Of a DNA stretch of 64,000 nucleotides, positions 16,968 to 26,995 are shown one piece after another. Within the stretch, counting starts at the first letter, position 1; each line of letters opens with the position of its first letter. The translations under genes were made by a program, and so were the position numbers. The DNA comes from Aquimarina sp. AU58 (GTDB lineage: Bacteria > Bacteroidota > Bacteroidia > Flavobacteriales > Flavobacteriaceae): contig NZ_OMPD01000009.1 of assembly GCF_900312745.1 (NCBI RefSeq), forward strand, positions 186,001-250,000. The letters are read 5' to 3'. The notes under the pieces are model-generated. The model saw only the letters and a program-made list of their open reading frames with translations. It ran no database searches and was not told where the DNA came from.

Positions 16968-19900
16968 TTATAACTGCATTGATTCTATACTAAGTTGATT
17001 CTCAACGTTTTTACTAATCTCATAAAACTCTATGTTATCTCTTGTCACAATCACTCTATTATATGAAAGATTCTCAAGTAGGTTTTTGAAAATTGTAAGC
17101 TCTACAAACTTTCCTCGAATATCATTTAAAGAAGGACTGTAACCTTTTTGTATGAAATAGAGCATTTCAAATAAATCTAATGAGATTACTAATTCTATGT
17201 GTTGCTCTGTTCGATGTCTAAACACAAGACTATCTGGTTCATACTCTAAATATTTTACAAGATGATCTGTTCTGCTAACAAATAACTCAAAGTCATTTAA
17301 GTCAAACAATCTAAATGATCTACTAAATGGATCATTAATTTCAGACGAGCTTAAAACCAAATTCTTTTCCCAAATTGCAGGATTTTCGCAACCTTCGTTC
17401 ATAGATATAGCTTGAGAAAGTGACATTTTAAGCTGAAGTAAAGAATCTTGTGAAAGCTGGGCAAATAAGTTGGGCAAAACATTTTTAATTAAATCTACAT
17501 TAGGAGTAGATTTGAAATCAGTCCAACTAGTTGGCTTGTAATTTTCAAATGATAGAATTTCATAAAATTCTGTTCCCGCATTTTTAAGACTAATCTGTTT
17601 TAGAGCTGTAGATTCTTTTTGGACTACTGTTTTTATCTGCTCTAAACTAGCTTTCGCGAAAGTGGAATCATCCTTAAAGTCCTCGTTAATGAAAGACAAC
17701 TTTATTTGATCTGATTTGTCATCTACATTTAGATAACTCAGAACTACATCAGAAACACCATTCAATTTGTCAACATTTAAAGCTTTATAAAAGCTCAAAA
17801 GTGACTGATATGGTAAGCGTTTTTGATAGCTACTTATTCTACCTTCAAAATATTGATGTCTAATATATGTTTTTTGAATAGACTTAATTTTATTTAGTAA
17901 TTCTTCGGTTTGCTCATGCGCTGGTGCCCAAATTTTATTGCTGTTGAATTGGTCTATCAAATCAAACGATCTATCTGAAAATTCTAAATATTGTCTGCTA
18001 CTATGTTGACCGAAAAATAGATCTCTGTCAAGATTTGGTATCGCAACATTTCCTATATCCGTTTCACGCAACAGCTTTATTAATCTGTCATTATTTCCGG
18101 AATCATCGTAATTAGAGTTGGTTAAGTTGAAATAGTAAAGTTGCCAGTATTCCTCTGGTTTACTTTGAAGTCCAGTATATGCATTTTCTACATCTTCACA
18201 GCTGTGATCTCTGGAGATCATAAAAGCTACATAAGACCTTAAATCTCGCATAGTAATATGAAGCTCTCGTTTTAGTGCTACCGTGCGTAACAACCATTCT
18301 AGTCTAGTTATTACTTCATTTCCAGATGCGGGATCATTAAGCGACTCGACATTGTATTTAATGAAACACTTATTTGCAATTGAACATCCTTCACATTTGT
18401 TCCAAAGGCTTTTGTTAGTTAACGCTTTCACTTGTTGTCTAAAGAGACTTGGCTCTTTATCATCAACAGCCGTAACAGATCTAAGGTTTAGATTAATAAT
18501 CATCAAACCTTGTGGTAGATCATAGTGACCTTCTTTATAAAAATACTGATCAATTGTATCGTGAAGCGAATTGTATTTCTCTGATGTCTTTAGAAATTCA
18601 ACAAGTCTACCTTCGTTTATTGCAATAATGCGTCCTTCCTCAGCTTCATTAAAGTTTTCCAAACCTTCAAAAGGATTAAAGAAAGACTCCAGTACTTCAT
18701 TATTTAATTTAGCCTCTTCATCTTGTGACCCATCATAATTGCTTTCAAATGGAGTTCCGTTTATTAAAAATTCTGCTCCGTTTTTATGTCCAAATCGTTT
18801 CAGGTTTTTAACTGTTGGATCATCCTCTATTTTTCTAATGAAAGCAGTCTTACCGTCTCCTGCATTTCCTGTAATGATGATGAGCTTAAATCGAGCATCA
18901 AGAATATCTGGTATTAGCTTCCTGTCTAACTTCGATGGAGAGTAAGTAAGCCGATCATAATTTGATCCCCGCTCATTAACTCTCGTTCCCCAGTTTCCTG
19001 ATTTTGATTGGCTATAAAGGGAGTTGATGTAATCAACAACGTCGATACCTTCTACATCTATCTTATGTTCTTTAAGTCTATTGGTGTTTTCCTCAAATGA
19101 TTCTTTTAAAGCTTTGTACACTCTCGTTATATTGCCATCATTAAAATTACGAGCACCACCTTTCCAGAATGTTTCGTTGATTAATATTTCATTATCAATC
19201 TTTACTAACATTTTTAGTTTATCACCAAAAGAGATAGACTTCTTGTAACTTTTAATCTTGTCTTTAAATTTTCCTAACGAAGAGTGTATCGTTTTACGGA
19301 TCTCTTCATAGGTAGACATTTCGTTCAACAGTTTTATACTTGTGCTACCTTGACGAATAAATACTTCTGTTCTATACAGTTTACCATCTTGCACACCATC
19401 AGTGCTTGGTTTATTTTCTTCAAGAAGATTGTCTTCGCCTATTTCGTTTAATGCAACAAGCATTTCACTAGCTGAGCCATATCTAGTCTCTGATTTTGTT
19501 CCAATAGACGTAAGTAAGAATTTTGCGAAAGCGTCAGAAATTCGGGGATTCAACTCTTTAGGATCTGTAGGGTTTTGGCTTAAGCTTGGTATTCTTATTT
19601 TAGGCCAAGGATAATTTTTTGTTACTAATTCATAGAGTGTAATCCCGAGTGCAAATGTATCTGCCGAAAAGTCCCAATTAATATGATGACCATCTAATAA
19701 ATCTGGTGCTAAATATGGGTTAGTCCCTACATATGATTTATCGTTTTCTTTAAGTGAAGCAACATTAAAATCGATTAAAACAAAACGTCCTTTATTATCC
19801 CAAATAATGTTTTGAGGCTTTACATCTCTATGTAAAATAGGGTTCTCTCTTGTTTGAAGATACTCAAGTGCAGATAGCATTTCTATACCCAAACGATTTA

Positions 19901-21698
19901 TTGTAGCGATCGGAAGGTTAGCATCTGTCTTAATATAGGTGCTCAAATTGTCTCCATCAAGAAACTCGGTGGTTGTGTAAAACTGATTCTGTGGTGTCTT
20001 ACCATTCCAGCTAAACTTTACAATATTAGGATGATCTAATTCTATTAGTGCATTATATTCATCTAAGACACTAGTGATATTTACACTTTCGTGAAATAAT
20101 TTTAGCGCATAGTCACGTCCTTGTAAATCGTGTTTTGCTTTAAAAACTCTTGAATATCCGCCGCGACCAAGTATTTTGTGGATAATGTAGTCGCCAACTT
20201 TATCGCCTTCTTTTACCTCATAAGTATCAGTAGCTTGAGAAGTTGTTTGGGTAGGTTTTTGTGTTTCCTCTTTTGTAGATAATTCTAACTGTAATGCTGT
20301 TTTAATAAATTCTTCAAGTTCTTCTATACTATCTACTCGGGCATCACTATCTGTGAGAATTGTTTTTAAACAAATCTCATCAAGCCACTTAGGTAAGGAA
20401 CCATTCTCAGCAGATGGCAACCTATCTTTAGGTAGTTTTCCGCCTAATTTATCCAGTTCAAAAGGACTCTTTATTGGCTCTTTTCCTGAAAATAGCCAAG
20501 CAATTAAAACACCTAGTGAATAAATATCAGATGCTCTGGAAGCATCTTTCGCAATGAGTTCTAATGGATGGTAAGGCGAAGCATTAGCTTCGCTAATGGT
20601 ATGCATTACCGTATAGCCATTGTCATTATGGTCTGTAAAGTAAGACTTCCCAAAATTCCCTAAATAGGCATAGCCATTATTTAAAAAGATGTTTTCAGGG
20701 TTAATGTCCCTATGAAATATATTTTCCTTGTGAGCAGCCTTTAAAGCACTCATTACACATTTCAGAATGTCAGCACGTTCGTCAAAAGTGAACGTTTTAT
20801 TTCTGGAAACAGATCGCAAAGAATCTTCTTCCATCAAATCTGTAATCTCATAAAACAAATGGTTTTCTTCATCTATTTTAAATTCTACAGGGAGTATAAA
20901 AGGATTTGATCGAATTTTTAATAAAGCGTTGTATTGATTTTTAATACTTTCTTCTCGAGACTTTAATTCTTCAGGAGACAATCCTACGACTTGAAGTGCA
21001 TATTCTTTTACACGCTTACGAATGTTTGATGTTACGTTCTTTGGCTTGACCAAGTACTCAACATAGTTATGATCTTCTTGTTTTAAGATCTCAACAATCT
21101 CATAGCCTTGAACTTCTTTCTTTTCGTCGGCAGATTTTTTGTTTTGTTCTCCTATTAAAAACTGAACAATATCGCCTTGTACATCTATAATATCATCTTC
21201 ACGTTTACCTACTTGACCAGGATCTGTCATATGGTCAATGAGTTTTTGTGATAATGTAAAAGTCATATCAGCAGCCTTCTCCCACATAATAGGCTGGAAG
21301 GAGTTGGGATAAGATAAAGTAACCATATTATCTATCCAAGCTTTACCGTAGCTTCGATTTGCTTCTTTTAATTTGGAAGCAAGTATGGCTGTTTTTTGAC
21401 GATTGGTTTTTAAAGGGTTTGGCTTCTGTCTATCATTAACATACCAATAATCGTCTGCACCTTCTATACGACCTTTCCAATCTTTATTCTCAACATTATA
21501 AATAGCGTGTGGTGCTACCACGATTAAATCGTATTCCCAAAACTGTGTGCGGTTATTACGTGGGTTTGTGGAAGCCACTTCTACGTTTGGGATTAAGTAA
21601 TAATTATCTGGTAGATTTACGTGCAAATAATCTAACAGTCTTTTCTCTCCAGCATTAACTACTGAATCAAAATATGGTGGTTTTATTATTTTTCCCAT
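16968..21698 (-). CDS. NERD-nuclease-like, double Ser/Thr kinase and P-loop ATPase (PglW/MAD6-like)
   Basis: A 1576-residue fusion. Residues ~10-150 are a NERD-type domain (GEKRLLDYL ... FWEYDLIVV ... YNVENKDWKG), carrying the D and ExK-like residues of restriction-fold nucleases. Residues ~255-480 are a first kinase domain with an intact HRDINPEN loop but NFG in place of DFG, so probably a pseudokinase. Residues ~500-765 are a second, complete kinase: GRGGYSRVF, ALKLF, HRDVKPQN, IDFN, YLAPD. A P-loop ITGNAGDGKTAF near 946 starts an ATPase-like region with paired cysteines (CEGCSIANKC) further on. This architecture is that of PglW in BREX type 2 and the MADS kinase. It overlaps hsdS by 13 bases. 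Likely role: sensor or trigger controlling the system by phosphorylation. Confidence 0.85.
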   Translation of the reverse strand: MGKIIKPPYFDSVVNAGEKRLLDYLHVNLPDNYYLIPNVEVASTNPRNNRTQFWEYDLIVVAPHAIYNVENKDWKGRIEGADDYWYVNDRQKPNPLKTNRQKTAILASKLKEANRSYGKAWIDNMVTLSYPNSFQPIMWEKAADMTFTLSQKLIDHMTDPGQVGKREDDIIDVQGDIVQFLIGEQNKKSADEKKEVQGYEIVEILKQEDHNYVEYLVKPKNVTSNIRKRVKEYALQVVGLSPEELKSREESIKNQYNALLKIRSNPFILPVEFKIDEENHLFYEITDLMEEDSLRSVSRNKTFTFDERADILKCVMSALKAAHKENIFHRDINPENIFLNNGYAYLGNFGKSYFTDHNDNGYTVMHTISEANASPYHPLELIAKDASRASDIYSLGVLIAWLFSGKEPIKSPFELDKLGGKLPKDRLPSAENGSLPKWLDEICLKTILTDSDARVDSIEELEEFIKTALQLELSTKEETQKPTQTTSQATDTYEVKEGDKVGDYIIHKILGRGGYSRVFKAKHDLQGRDYALKLFHESVNITSVLDEYNALIELDHPNIVKFSWNGKTPQNQFYTTTEFLDGDNLSTYIKTDANLPIATINRLGIEMLSALEYLQTRENPILHRDVKPQNIIWDNKGRFVLIDFNVASLKENDKSYVGTNPYLAPDLLDGHHINWDFSADTFALGITLYELVTKNYPWPKIRIPSLSQNPTDPKELNPRISDAFAKFLLTSIGTKSETRYGSASEMLVALNEIGEDNLLEENKPSTDGVQDGKLYRTEVFIRQGSTSIKLLNEMSTYEEIRKTIHSSLGKFKDKIKSYKKSISFGDKLKMLVKIDNEILINETFWKGGARNFNDGNITRVYKALKESFEENTNRLKEHKIDVEGIDVVDYINSLYSQSKSGNWGTRVNERGSNYDRLTYSPSKLDRKLIPDILDARFKLIIITGNAGDGKTAFIRKIEDDPTVKNLKRFGHKNGAEFLINGTPFESNYDGSQDEEAKLNNEVLESFFNPFEGLENFNEAEEGRIIAINEGRLVEFLKTSEKYNSLHDTIDQYFYKEGHYDLPQGLMIINLNLRSVTAVDDKEPSLFRQQVKALTNKSLWNKCEGCSIANKCFIKYNVESLNDPASGNEVITRLEWLLRTVALKRELHITMRDLRSYVAFMISRDHSCEDVENAYTGLQSKPEEYWQLYYFNLTNSNYDDSGNNDRLIKLLRETDIGNVAIPNLDRDLFFGQHSSRQYLEFSDRSFDLIDQFNSNKIWAPAHEQTEELLNKIKSIQKTYIRHQYFEGRISSYQKRLPYQSLLSFYKALNVDKLNGVSDVVLSYLNVDDKSDQIKLSFINEDFKDDSTFAKASLEQIKTVVQKESTALKQISLKNAGTEFYEILSFENYKPTSWTDFKSTPNVDLIKNVLPNLFAQLSQDSLLQLKMSLSQAISMNEGCENPAIWEKNLVLSSSEINDPFSRSFRLFDLNDFELFVSRTDHLVKYLEYEPDSLVFRHRTEQHIELVISLDLFEMLYFIQKGYSPSLNDIRGKFVELTIFKNLLENLSYNRVIVTRDNIEFYEISKNVENQLSIESMQL

Positions 21699-23062
21699 TG
21701 TTCTATTTCTTTTTCAACTGTTTCAATTGCTAATTCTTCTTTCTTGAAAGCTAAATAGAGATTGTTAGAATATTTTTTTATATTTTCTACAATCATTTTA
21801 TAATTTTCATCACTAGCTATAAATACTGGTAAGGACTCTATATGAAATGGCTCCACTCTTTCAATAACAGCTCCATATTTCAATGATTGTATAAAACTAT
21901 GGGCAATTTTAGTTCTTAAATATGCAAAAAGGTATAGTTCGGATATTGCTGAATTTTCAGCTTCTATTCTTATTATATCTTGAGATCCTACCGCTTTTTT
22001 CTCTTCAAATTCTTTAGTAATTAATCTTGTTTCTCCAACAGTGCCAGCACAAGTCAAAAGAATCTGATTTTCTTTTAATGTAAGTTCTTCTAGAAAAGGT
22101 GTTTTGGTTTTAGATAGGTATTCGCAAGAAGAGAAAGGATTTACTTTTACCAGTTCAGCCCCTTTAATGTAAGGAAAGCCTTGTCCTTGTTTCACCTTAA
22201 CTCTTTTAAAAATACCAGGTCTCGTAACATCAAAGCCTAATTCAGAAATACGTGACGTTTCAACTTTACTTTCTTCTAACAGTTTAATTGAATCCTGTCC
22301 ATAGTTTAAATATGCATTAGAATTAAACCTTTTGTTATAATTAGATAAAAGCAGATTACTTGAGACAATTCTTTCATTTTCCAATGCCGTATCAGATAAA
22401 CCCATTTCAGTTTCAATCAACGATACAGATTTATCCAATAGACTATTGGCCTCAACTCGTAATCTCGAAGCAGTTTCCATTAGGTTATGAGTCTTCACTC
22501 GAACTTCGTTAGTGATTCTTGGGACTGGAATCTTTTTAAAAAGCTCTGGATCAACGTATGATTGCACTGCACCTCCCTTTAGTTTTCGTAGAATTTGATT
22601 ACCATAAGAACCACATAAGTACGCGTATAAATATCCATTATAACCTTCTTTATTAGAAAAGAATTTAATTATATTATTTCCAGTTACTGATCCTACAGAT
22701 AATTCATTAACATAAGCTAATTCTCCGATAGCCCCGACAACTGACGCAACTATCATCTGATTTTTAAATAAATGCTTAAACGTATGGATTCCTATTGTTT
22801 TTGAAACATACTTACAGCTTTTATGAGGATTATGTGTTAGCATTTCAGTCATAGAAACTAATGGGATACCGTTGTCTTTATCCACATAAATCCTCTTATT
22901 AATACCTCCAATATTGGAGCAGTAATCGACAGTGTCAATTAAAAAATCATAAGGCATAGATTTAACTTTTTCTTCTCTCAAAACTCCGTCAGACAAAAAA
23001 TAAGATGCTTTTATTTTTTGTTGACTTTGGATCTTTTGACTACTGATAAATTTATATCGCAT
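21686..23062 (-). CDS. hsdS: Type I restriction-modification specificity subunit (MAD5-like)
   Basis: A 458-residue HsdS-type protein with two target-recognition halves, each followed by a helical spacer. The first half contains SMTEMLTHNP ... KGGAVQSYVDPELFKKIPVP and spacer RVEANSLLDKSVSLIETEMG. The second has PYIKGAELVKVNPFSSCEYL ... LKYGAVIERVEPFHIESLPV and the final helix EELAIETVEKEIEQW. The repeated 'GxxQ/E-x-VxPxxFxxIPVP' motif before each spacer is typical. It would direct the adjacent methyltransferase to a bipartite DNA sequence. Only 3 bases separate it from the methyltransferase stop. No HsdR subunit is encoded in the window. Confidence 0.85.
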   Translation of the reverse strand: MRYKFISSQKIQSQQKIKASYFLSDGVLREEKVKSMPYDFLIDTVDYCSNIGGINKRIYVDKDNGIPLVSMTEMLTHNPHKSCKYVSKTIGIHTFKHLFKNQMIVASVVGAIGELAYVNELSVGSVTGNNIIKFFSNKEGYNGYLYAYLCGSYGNQILRKLKGGAVQSYVDPELFKKIPVPRITNEVRVKTHNLMETASRLRVEANSLLDKSVSLIETEMGLSDTALENERIVSSNLLLSNYNKRFNSNAYLNYGQDSIKLLEESKVETSRISELGFDVTRPGIFKRVKVKQGQGFPYIKGAELVKVNPFSSCEYLSKTKTPFLEELTLKENQILLTCAGTVGETRLITKEFEEKKAVGSQDIIRIEAENSAISELYLFAYLRTKIAHSFIQSLKYGAVIERVEPFHIESLPVFIASDENYKMIVENIKKYSNNLYLAFKKEELAIETVEKEIEQWEK

Positions 23063-23065
23063 AAA

Positions 23066-25078
23066 TTAAGATGTTGATTCTAAATAGTTTGAAGTTATTT
23101 TTGGCAAATCATCATTTAAAAGTTTAACTTTTTCAACACGGGTTTTAATCTCTTTTGCTCCTGTTTCACTTTTACCCAAGTACTTTTTTTCCACATTGAA
23201 TAACAATTCTGCACCGTCTTGGTCTCTCAAGTAAATTGGATTTCCTCTCCTGTCTTTACCAAGTTTATCAGCTATTGCCATATATACTTCGTATTTGTCA
23301 CCTTTTTCCTGAGACATTTGCCTTTCTTCGTCTGTTTTCCGTTGCAAAAACAATAGTGAAGCTTGCACACCAACTTGTGGTAAAAATGCTTCTAAAGCAA
23401 GATCTATTGACGCTAATATTTTAAAACGATCTAACATCCATTCTCTAACTTGTAACATATTTGGATTCCCCAGAATACTATCTGGCAATACAATTGCCAT
23501 TTTACCACCATCTTTTAGAAAGTCATAACAAGCTTCTATAAAAAGCACCTCTGGTGCTGTACTATATTTACTAAGATGATATCTTGATGCGATTTCAGTT
23601 TCAACTTTTACTTTAGCACCAAATGGCGGATTGGTAAAAATCATATCAAACTTCCCACGAGCATCAGTGCCATAGGCATTCTCAATGTCTTGCATTTCGC
23701 GTAAGCTATGATCTATGGCATTATTAATTTTTTCAATTTCGGTTGGATGTTCCCAAAGAGGATAGGCAAGGGAGTTTACGTGAAATATATTTGCGTGACC
23801 ATCGCCACCCATAACCATATTCATACGTGCTGCTTTCTTTAAATCAGGATCGAAGTCAAAGCCAAAAATGCTACGCTCAGCATAATCTTTAACCTTTGCA
23901 TTTACCTCTGAAGAATTGTATTTCTCTTCTAAAAATGGCCCTTCCAAATCAGGAAACATTTCTTTTGCCATTTGTTGACGTACGTGGTCTAACACCATTA
24001 CCAAAAAGCCGCCAGAACCACAAGCAGGGTCAAGTACACGATGATGTTCCTGCGGATCAAGCATTTCCACCATACATTTTACGATGTTACGAGGCGTAAA
24101 AAACTGTCCAGCTTCTTGCTTTAAAGTATTACTTACAATAGTTTCATAAGCAAGCCCTTTAACGTCTACTGATGCATCTAAGAAGGAATATTTCGCCAAT
24201 TCCCCTGCAATAAAGGCAAGACCTTTGTCTGTTAAGTCAATACTCTCGTTTCCTTGAAATACTTCAGAGAATATTGTGTCGGTTTTCAATTCATTGAAAA
24301 GCCCTTTTATTCTCTTGGCAACTGTTTTTCTTCCTTCTTCTGTATTTTGCTCCTTAACACCTACCCAAAATTTACGTCGGTAACTTTCGCCATTAGGCAA
24401 TTCCATAAAGCGACGCTTCTCGTCGTAAAGCTTACAGAAAATAAGATTTAGTAATTGCCAAAACGCATCTTTTTTACGCCCTTCGTTTCCATAAATATAA
24501 TCGTGAGAACGTTTGAACACTTTGATCAAAGAATCATTTGCAGGTGTTCGTGTGTGTGATCGGTCAGCTCTGTCTAAGTCTTCTAATGTTTCACCTTCCC
24601 CTGGAAAATCTGATAAATCTGTAAAGTCATAATCAAAGCCAATATCGTCGTCTTCTTTTTGCAAGAAGTTGTAGCTCGATCCGTTTGCCCATAAACCAAA
24701 TTCACAACTTTCGACAGCCCCCATCGCATTCTCAAGAGTAGCGCTAAGCCCTTTCTTTCGGTCAGTCACTTTAACTTTATCATCGTGAACAATAGCTATT
24801 CTGATAATAAAATCTTGCTCGTGTGTTTTTCCTTTTTCAAAAATGACAAGATTAACTTTCTGCTTTTTATTTTTTCCTGTTTCTGGATCTTCATAGAGAA
24901 TAGTAAAGTCACGCTCCATATCATCTAAGTCAAATCCATACTCTTCATTTAGCATTAATATTACGGATTGTAGATTTGATTCCTGAGCTTTTATCTTTTT
25001 GACCTCTCCTGAGAGGATGCAAACTAACTCGTTATCCTCTAGTACTATTTCTTCTTTACTTTTTATATCTGTTGACAT
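23066..25078 (-). CDS. hsdM: Type I N6-adenine DNA methyltransferase (HsdM / MAD2-like)
   Basis: A 670-residue gamma-class adenine methyltransferase. SAM-binding motif I is DPACGSGGF (~352) and catalytic motif IV is NPPF (~482); AGQFFTPRNIVKCMVEMLDP precedes motif I as in HsdM proteins. The first ~150 residues resemble the HsdR N-terminal domain (KQKVNLVIFEKGKTHEQDF) in degenerate form, which is larger than a standard HsdM N-terminus and matches my recollection of MADS methylases. With the HsdS neighbour it should methylate self DNA. It lies 16 bases downstream of the AbiEii-like gene and is in the same transcript. Confidence 0.9.
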   Translation of the reverse strand: MSTDIKSKEEIVLEDNELVCILSGEVKKIKAQESNLQSVILMLNEEYGFDLDDMERDFTILYEDPETGKNKKQKVNLVIFEKGKTHEQDFIIRIAIVHDDKVKVTDRKKGLSATLENAMGAVESCEFGLWANGSSYNFLQKEDDDIGFDYDFTDLSDFPGEGETLEDLDRADRSHTRTPANDSLIKVFKRSHDYIYGNEGRKKDAFWQLLNLIFCKLYDEKRRFMELPNGESYRRKFWVGVKEQNTEEGRKTVAKRIKGLFNELKTDTIFSEVFQGNESIDLTDKGLAFIAGELAKYSFLDASVDVKGLAYETIVSNTLKQEAGQFFTPRNIVKCMVEMLDPQEHHRVLDPACGSGGFLVMVLDHVRQQMAKEMFPDLEGPFLEEKYNSSEVNAKVKDYAERSIFGFDFDPDLKKAARMNMVMGGDGHANIFHVNSLAYPLWEHPTEIEKINNAIDHSLREMQDIENAYGTDARGKFDMIFTNPPFGAKVKVETEIASRYHLSKYSTAPEVLFIEACYDFLKDGGKMAIVLPDSILGNPNMLQVREWMLDRFKILASIDLALEAFLPQVGVQASLLFLQRKTDEERQMSQEKGDKYEVYMAIADKLGKDRRGNPIYLRDQDGAELLFNVEKKYLGKSETGAKEIKTRVEKVKLLNDDLPKITSNYLESTS

Positions 25079-25094
25079 TATATAATGTTATTCA

Positions 25095-25937
25095 TTAGTT
25101 TAGTTGATTGACTATGTTGTGTATGCATTCTAATACTTCTTCGTATGAGAAATTTCTATGTGTTTCTATTATTTGGTTTATGAGTACGCTGTGCTCTTGC
25201 TTTGCGATAGTATTTTCTAAAATTCCTTTGATAGTTTGTAAATCGTTAGGGTATTGCTTTAGTATTTCTTGAACGTCTTTACCTAATAGGATAGACCCAC
25301 CTTTTGTTGTTGTAAAATCTTCTGTGTAAATCTCATCATAAAAATTAGTAGCAGCTCGCTCTTCGTTAATAGACAGATAGTTTTCAAGGATGAACCCGAT
25401 ATCATCAGCATCCTTGTTACTTTTATGGTTACGATCTTTCCAAGCCATTATCTTTAAAAGAAATATGCCACCTAAAGAGGCTATTTGAATTTCTATTTCT
25501 TGATCAATTTGTACTTTTAGAGAAGCATCTTCCGCTGCGTCAAAGCCCAAAACAGACATTGCAAAACTTTCATCTGGTGGCCAAAATATTTTGTTATCCT
25601 GTTTCATTATCTCTCCATACGGAACGATATCAAGTTGAAACTTGCCATTGTATAAAAATCGCTGCTTTTGGTCAGGATCTTTCGAAAAGTTTTCAAGAGT
25701 AACAATTTCATCTTCGACCTTTTGCCATTGCTCCCAATCATTTACAGCTATTGCAATATCTAAATCGTGAGTTAAGCGTCCAGATTTCTCGTCATGTATT
25801 TCCATTACAATATCTCTTGCAGTAGCACCTATAACAAAGAAAGATATACCTACCTCATTGAAATAAGTTGTAAGCTCTAACAGAATAGGCTTTAGTAACG
25901 GGTGCGTAAACTTATCGCTAGATATTGCTAAGCTCAT
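25095..25937 (-). CDS. AbiEii/AbiGii-like nucleotidyltransferase toxin
   Basis: A 280-residue nucleotidyltransferase-fold protein. The active-site pattern is present: IGATARDIVM (~36-45), then THDLDIAIAV (~56-65) with the catalytic D-x-D, and a third acidic position in FQLDIVPYGE (~100). Helical region LGGIFLLKIMAWKDR is typical of AbiEii/AbiGii toxins. It overlaps the AbiEi-like gene by 20 bases, the standard type IV toxin-antitoxin order. AbiEii-type enzymes act by adding nucleotides to RNA targets; here the toxin would cause growth arrest. Its unusual place is as second gene of a modification-based defence operon. Confidence 0.8.
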   Translation of the reverse strand: MSLAISSDKFTHPLLKPILLELTTYFNEVGISFFVIGATARDIVMEIHDEKSGRLTHDLDIAIAVNDWEQWQKVEDEIVTLENFSKDPDQKQRFLYNGKFQLDIVPYGEIMKQDNKIFWPPDESFAMSVLGFDAAEDASLKVQIDQEIEIQIASLGGIFLLKIMAWKDRNHKSNKDADDIGFILENYLSINEERAATNFYDEIYTEDFTTTKGGSILLGKDVQEILKQYPNDLQTIKGILENTIAKQEHSVLINQIIETHRNFSYEEVLECIHNIVNQLN

Positions 25938-26934
25938 TCTCTAGTATTTGTTTCGCAGTTTCAATATTTCTACCGTAACCACTATTAATTAAATCTGCAT
26001 ATATTAAAAGTGCCGGTGCTATTTTATCGTTATCTAAATCGTTTTTCCAGAATTTTTGTAAAACTTCAATTTCTCCATCCTCACTTGGAACTAATTTTAA
26101 AAAGCGGGCAACTTCTGATAAATCTAGGTCTGTGAATATTGTATATTTTTCAGGTCTTAAATTGTTGGTTAGCAATGCGCCTCCTGGTTCACCTCCCCAA
26201 AGAATAACGCCATTATTTATTTGTGTGTCTATGTTTCTCCACTGCTGTTGAAAATCGTTATCTATAAATCGCATCTTCTTTCTTAGAATACGAGGTCTTA
26301 AAACTGCATTATACTCAACTATCCAGCGTTCCAACAATTCCTCTCTATTTTTAAGAACACGTTTGTTTTTTGTTTTTAACAAGAAATTTAAATCCTCTAA
26401 TTCAGCCATTACATTACTTACAGAACCTATAGACACACCTGCTGTTTCTCCTATTTTCCTGTAAGAGTCTTGAAGATGTTCTGGCTTATATAATAAATGG
26501 AATAAGATTTTTAATCCAGCTTCTTGAAAAGCACGAGATTGATTCGTTTTTTCTTTTTTTATTTTCTTTTGACCTTTTATAAATACAACTAGGTCATTGT
26601 GCTTGATAAAAGCATTTCCAGCGATATCTATATAGTTAAAACCACGTTCTTTAAGTTCTTCCGTGGCTTTTTTTGAAATGTACTCGGCAATTAAAATAAT
26701 GGGTCTGTTACTATTCTGTTTCATCTCCTCTAGTTGAGACATCACTAAACCTTGGTTAGATGTTCTTACTGCAGATTTTGCTTCTACTATAAACTGCTCG
26801 TTCTTGATGCGTAAAAGCGCATCATAATTTTGCCTACTACTATCTATCTCAATAGGTATATTGATAAGCTGTTCTAGCTTAGAAGTAGCTTCATATATGA
26901 AGTCATTGTTACGATACATAAGATTTTTGTTCAT
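25918..26934 (-). CDS. AbiEi-family antitoxin/repressor (AbiEi_2 type)
   Basis: A 338-residue protein from ATG at 26934. The N-terminal ~120 residues have a restriction-endonuclease-like fold pattern (YDALL at ~38, FIVEAKSA at ~51-53). Residues ~145-185 form a winged helix (YRKIGETAGVSIGSVSNVM). The C-terminal region (VILWGGEPGGALLT) matches AbiEi_2 antitoxins. An upstream in-frame ATG at 26964 is rejected because a strong promoter -7 box lies at 26966-26973, so transcription should start near 26959. It presumably represses its own promoter and hence the whole 17-kb operon while neutralising the AbiEii-like toxin. Confidence 0.8.
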   Translation of the reverse strand: MNKNLMYRNNDFIYEATSKLEQLINIPIEIDSSRQNYDALLRIKNEQFIVEAKSAVRTSNQGLVMSQLEEMKQNSNRPIILIAEYISKKATEELKERGFNYIDIAGNAFIKHNDLVVFIKGQKKIKKEKTNQSRAFQEAGLKILFHLLYKPEHLQDSYRKIGETAGVSIGSVSNVMAELEDLNFLLKTKNKRVLKNREELLERWIVEYNAVLRPRILRKKMRFIDNDFQQQWRNIDTQINNGVILWGGEPGGALLTNNLRPEKYTIFTDLDLSEVARFLKLVPSEDGEIEVLQKFWKNDLDNDKIAPALLIYADLINSGYGRNIETAKQILENELSNI

Positions 26935-26951
26935 TATTTTTAAGTGTTCAG

Positions 26952-26995
26952 TGACAATGAACATTCAAATTTAATGAACAAAATGGTTATTGTCA
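26952..26995 (-). promoter_or_regulatory. Operator-like repeats over the defence-operon promoter
   Basis: TGACAAT (26952-26958) is inverted as ATTGTCA (26989-26995), and the word AATGAACA occurs twice between (26957-26964 and 26973-26980). These repeats flank and overlap both promoter elements, the arrangement expected for AbiEi autorepression. Confidence 0.5.

Noticed and set aside
9984..25078. Complete BREX type 2 (Pgl) system
   Set aside because: The kinase is PglW-like, but PglZ, PglY and BrxD/BrxHI homologues are absent, and the methylase is HsdM rather than PglX type.
21686..25078. Ordinary type I restriction-modification system
   Set aside because: HsdM and HsdS are present, but there is no HsdR; the genes are embedded in an operon with kinase and HerA-like ATPase.
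26934..26964. Upstream ATG of the AbiEi-like gene
   Set aside because: It lies upstream of the predicted transcription start and directly beside the -7 box, so it would not be in the mRNA.
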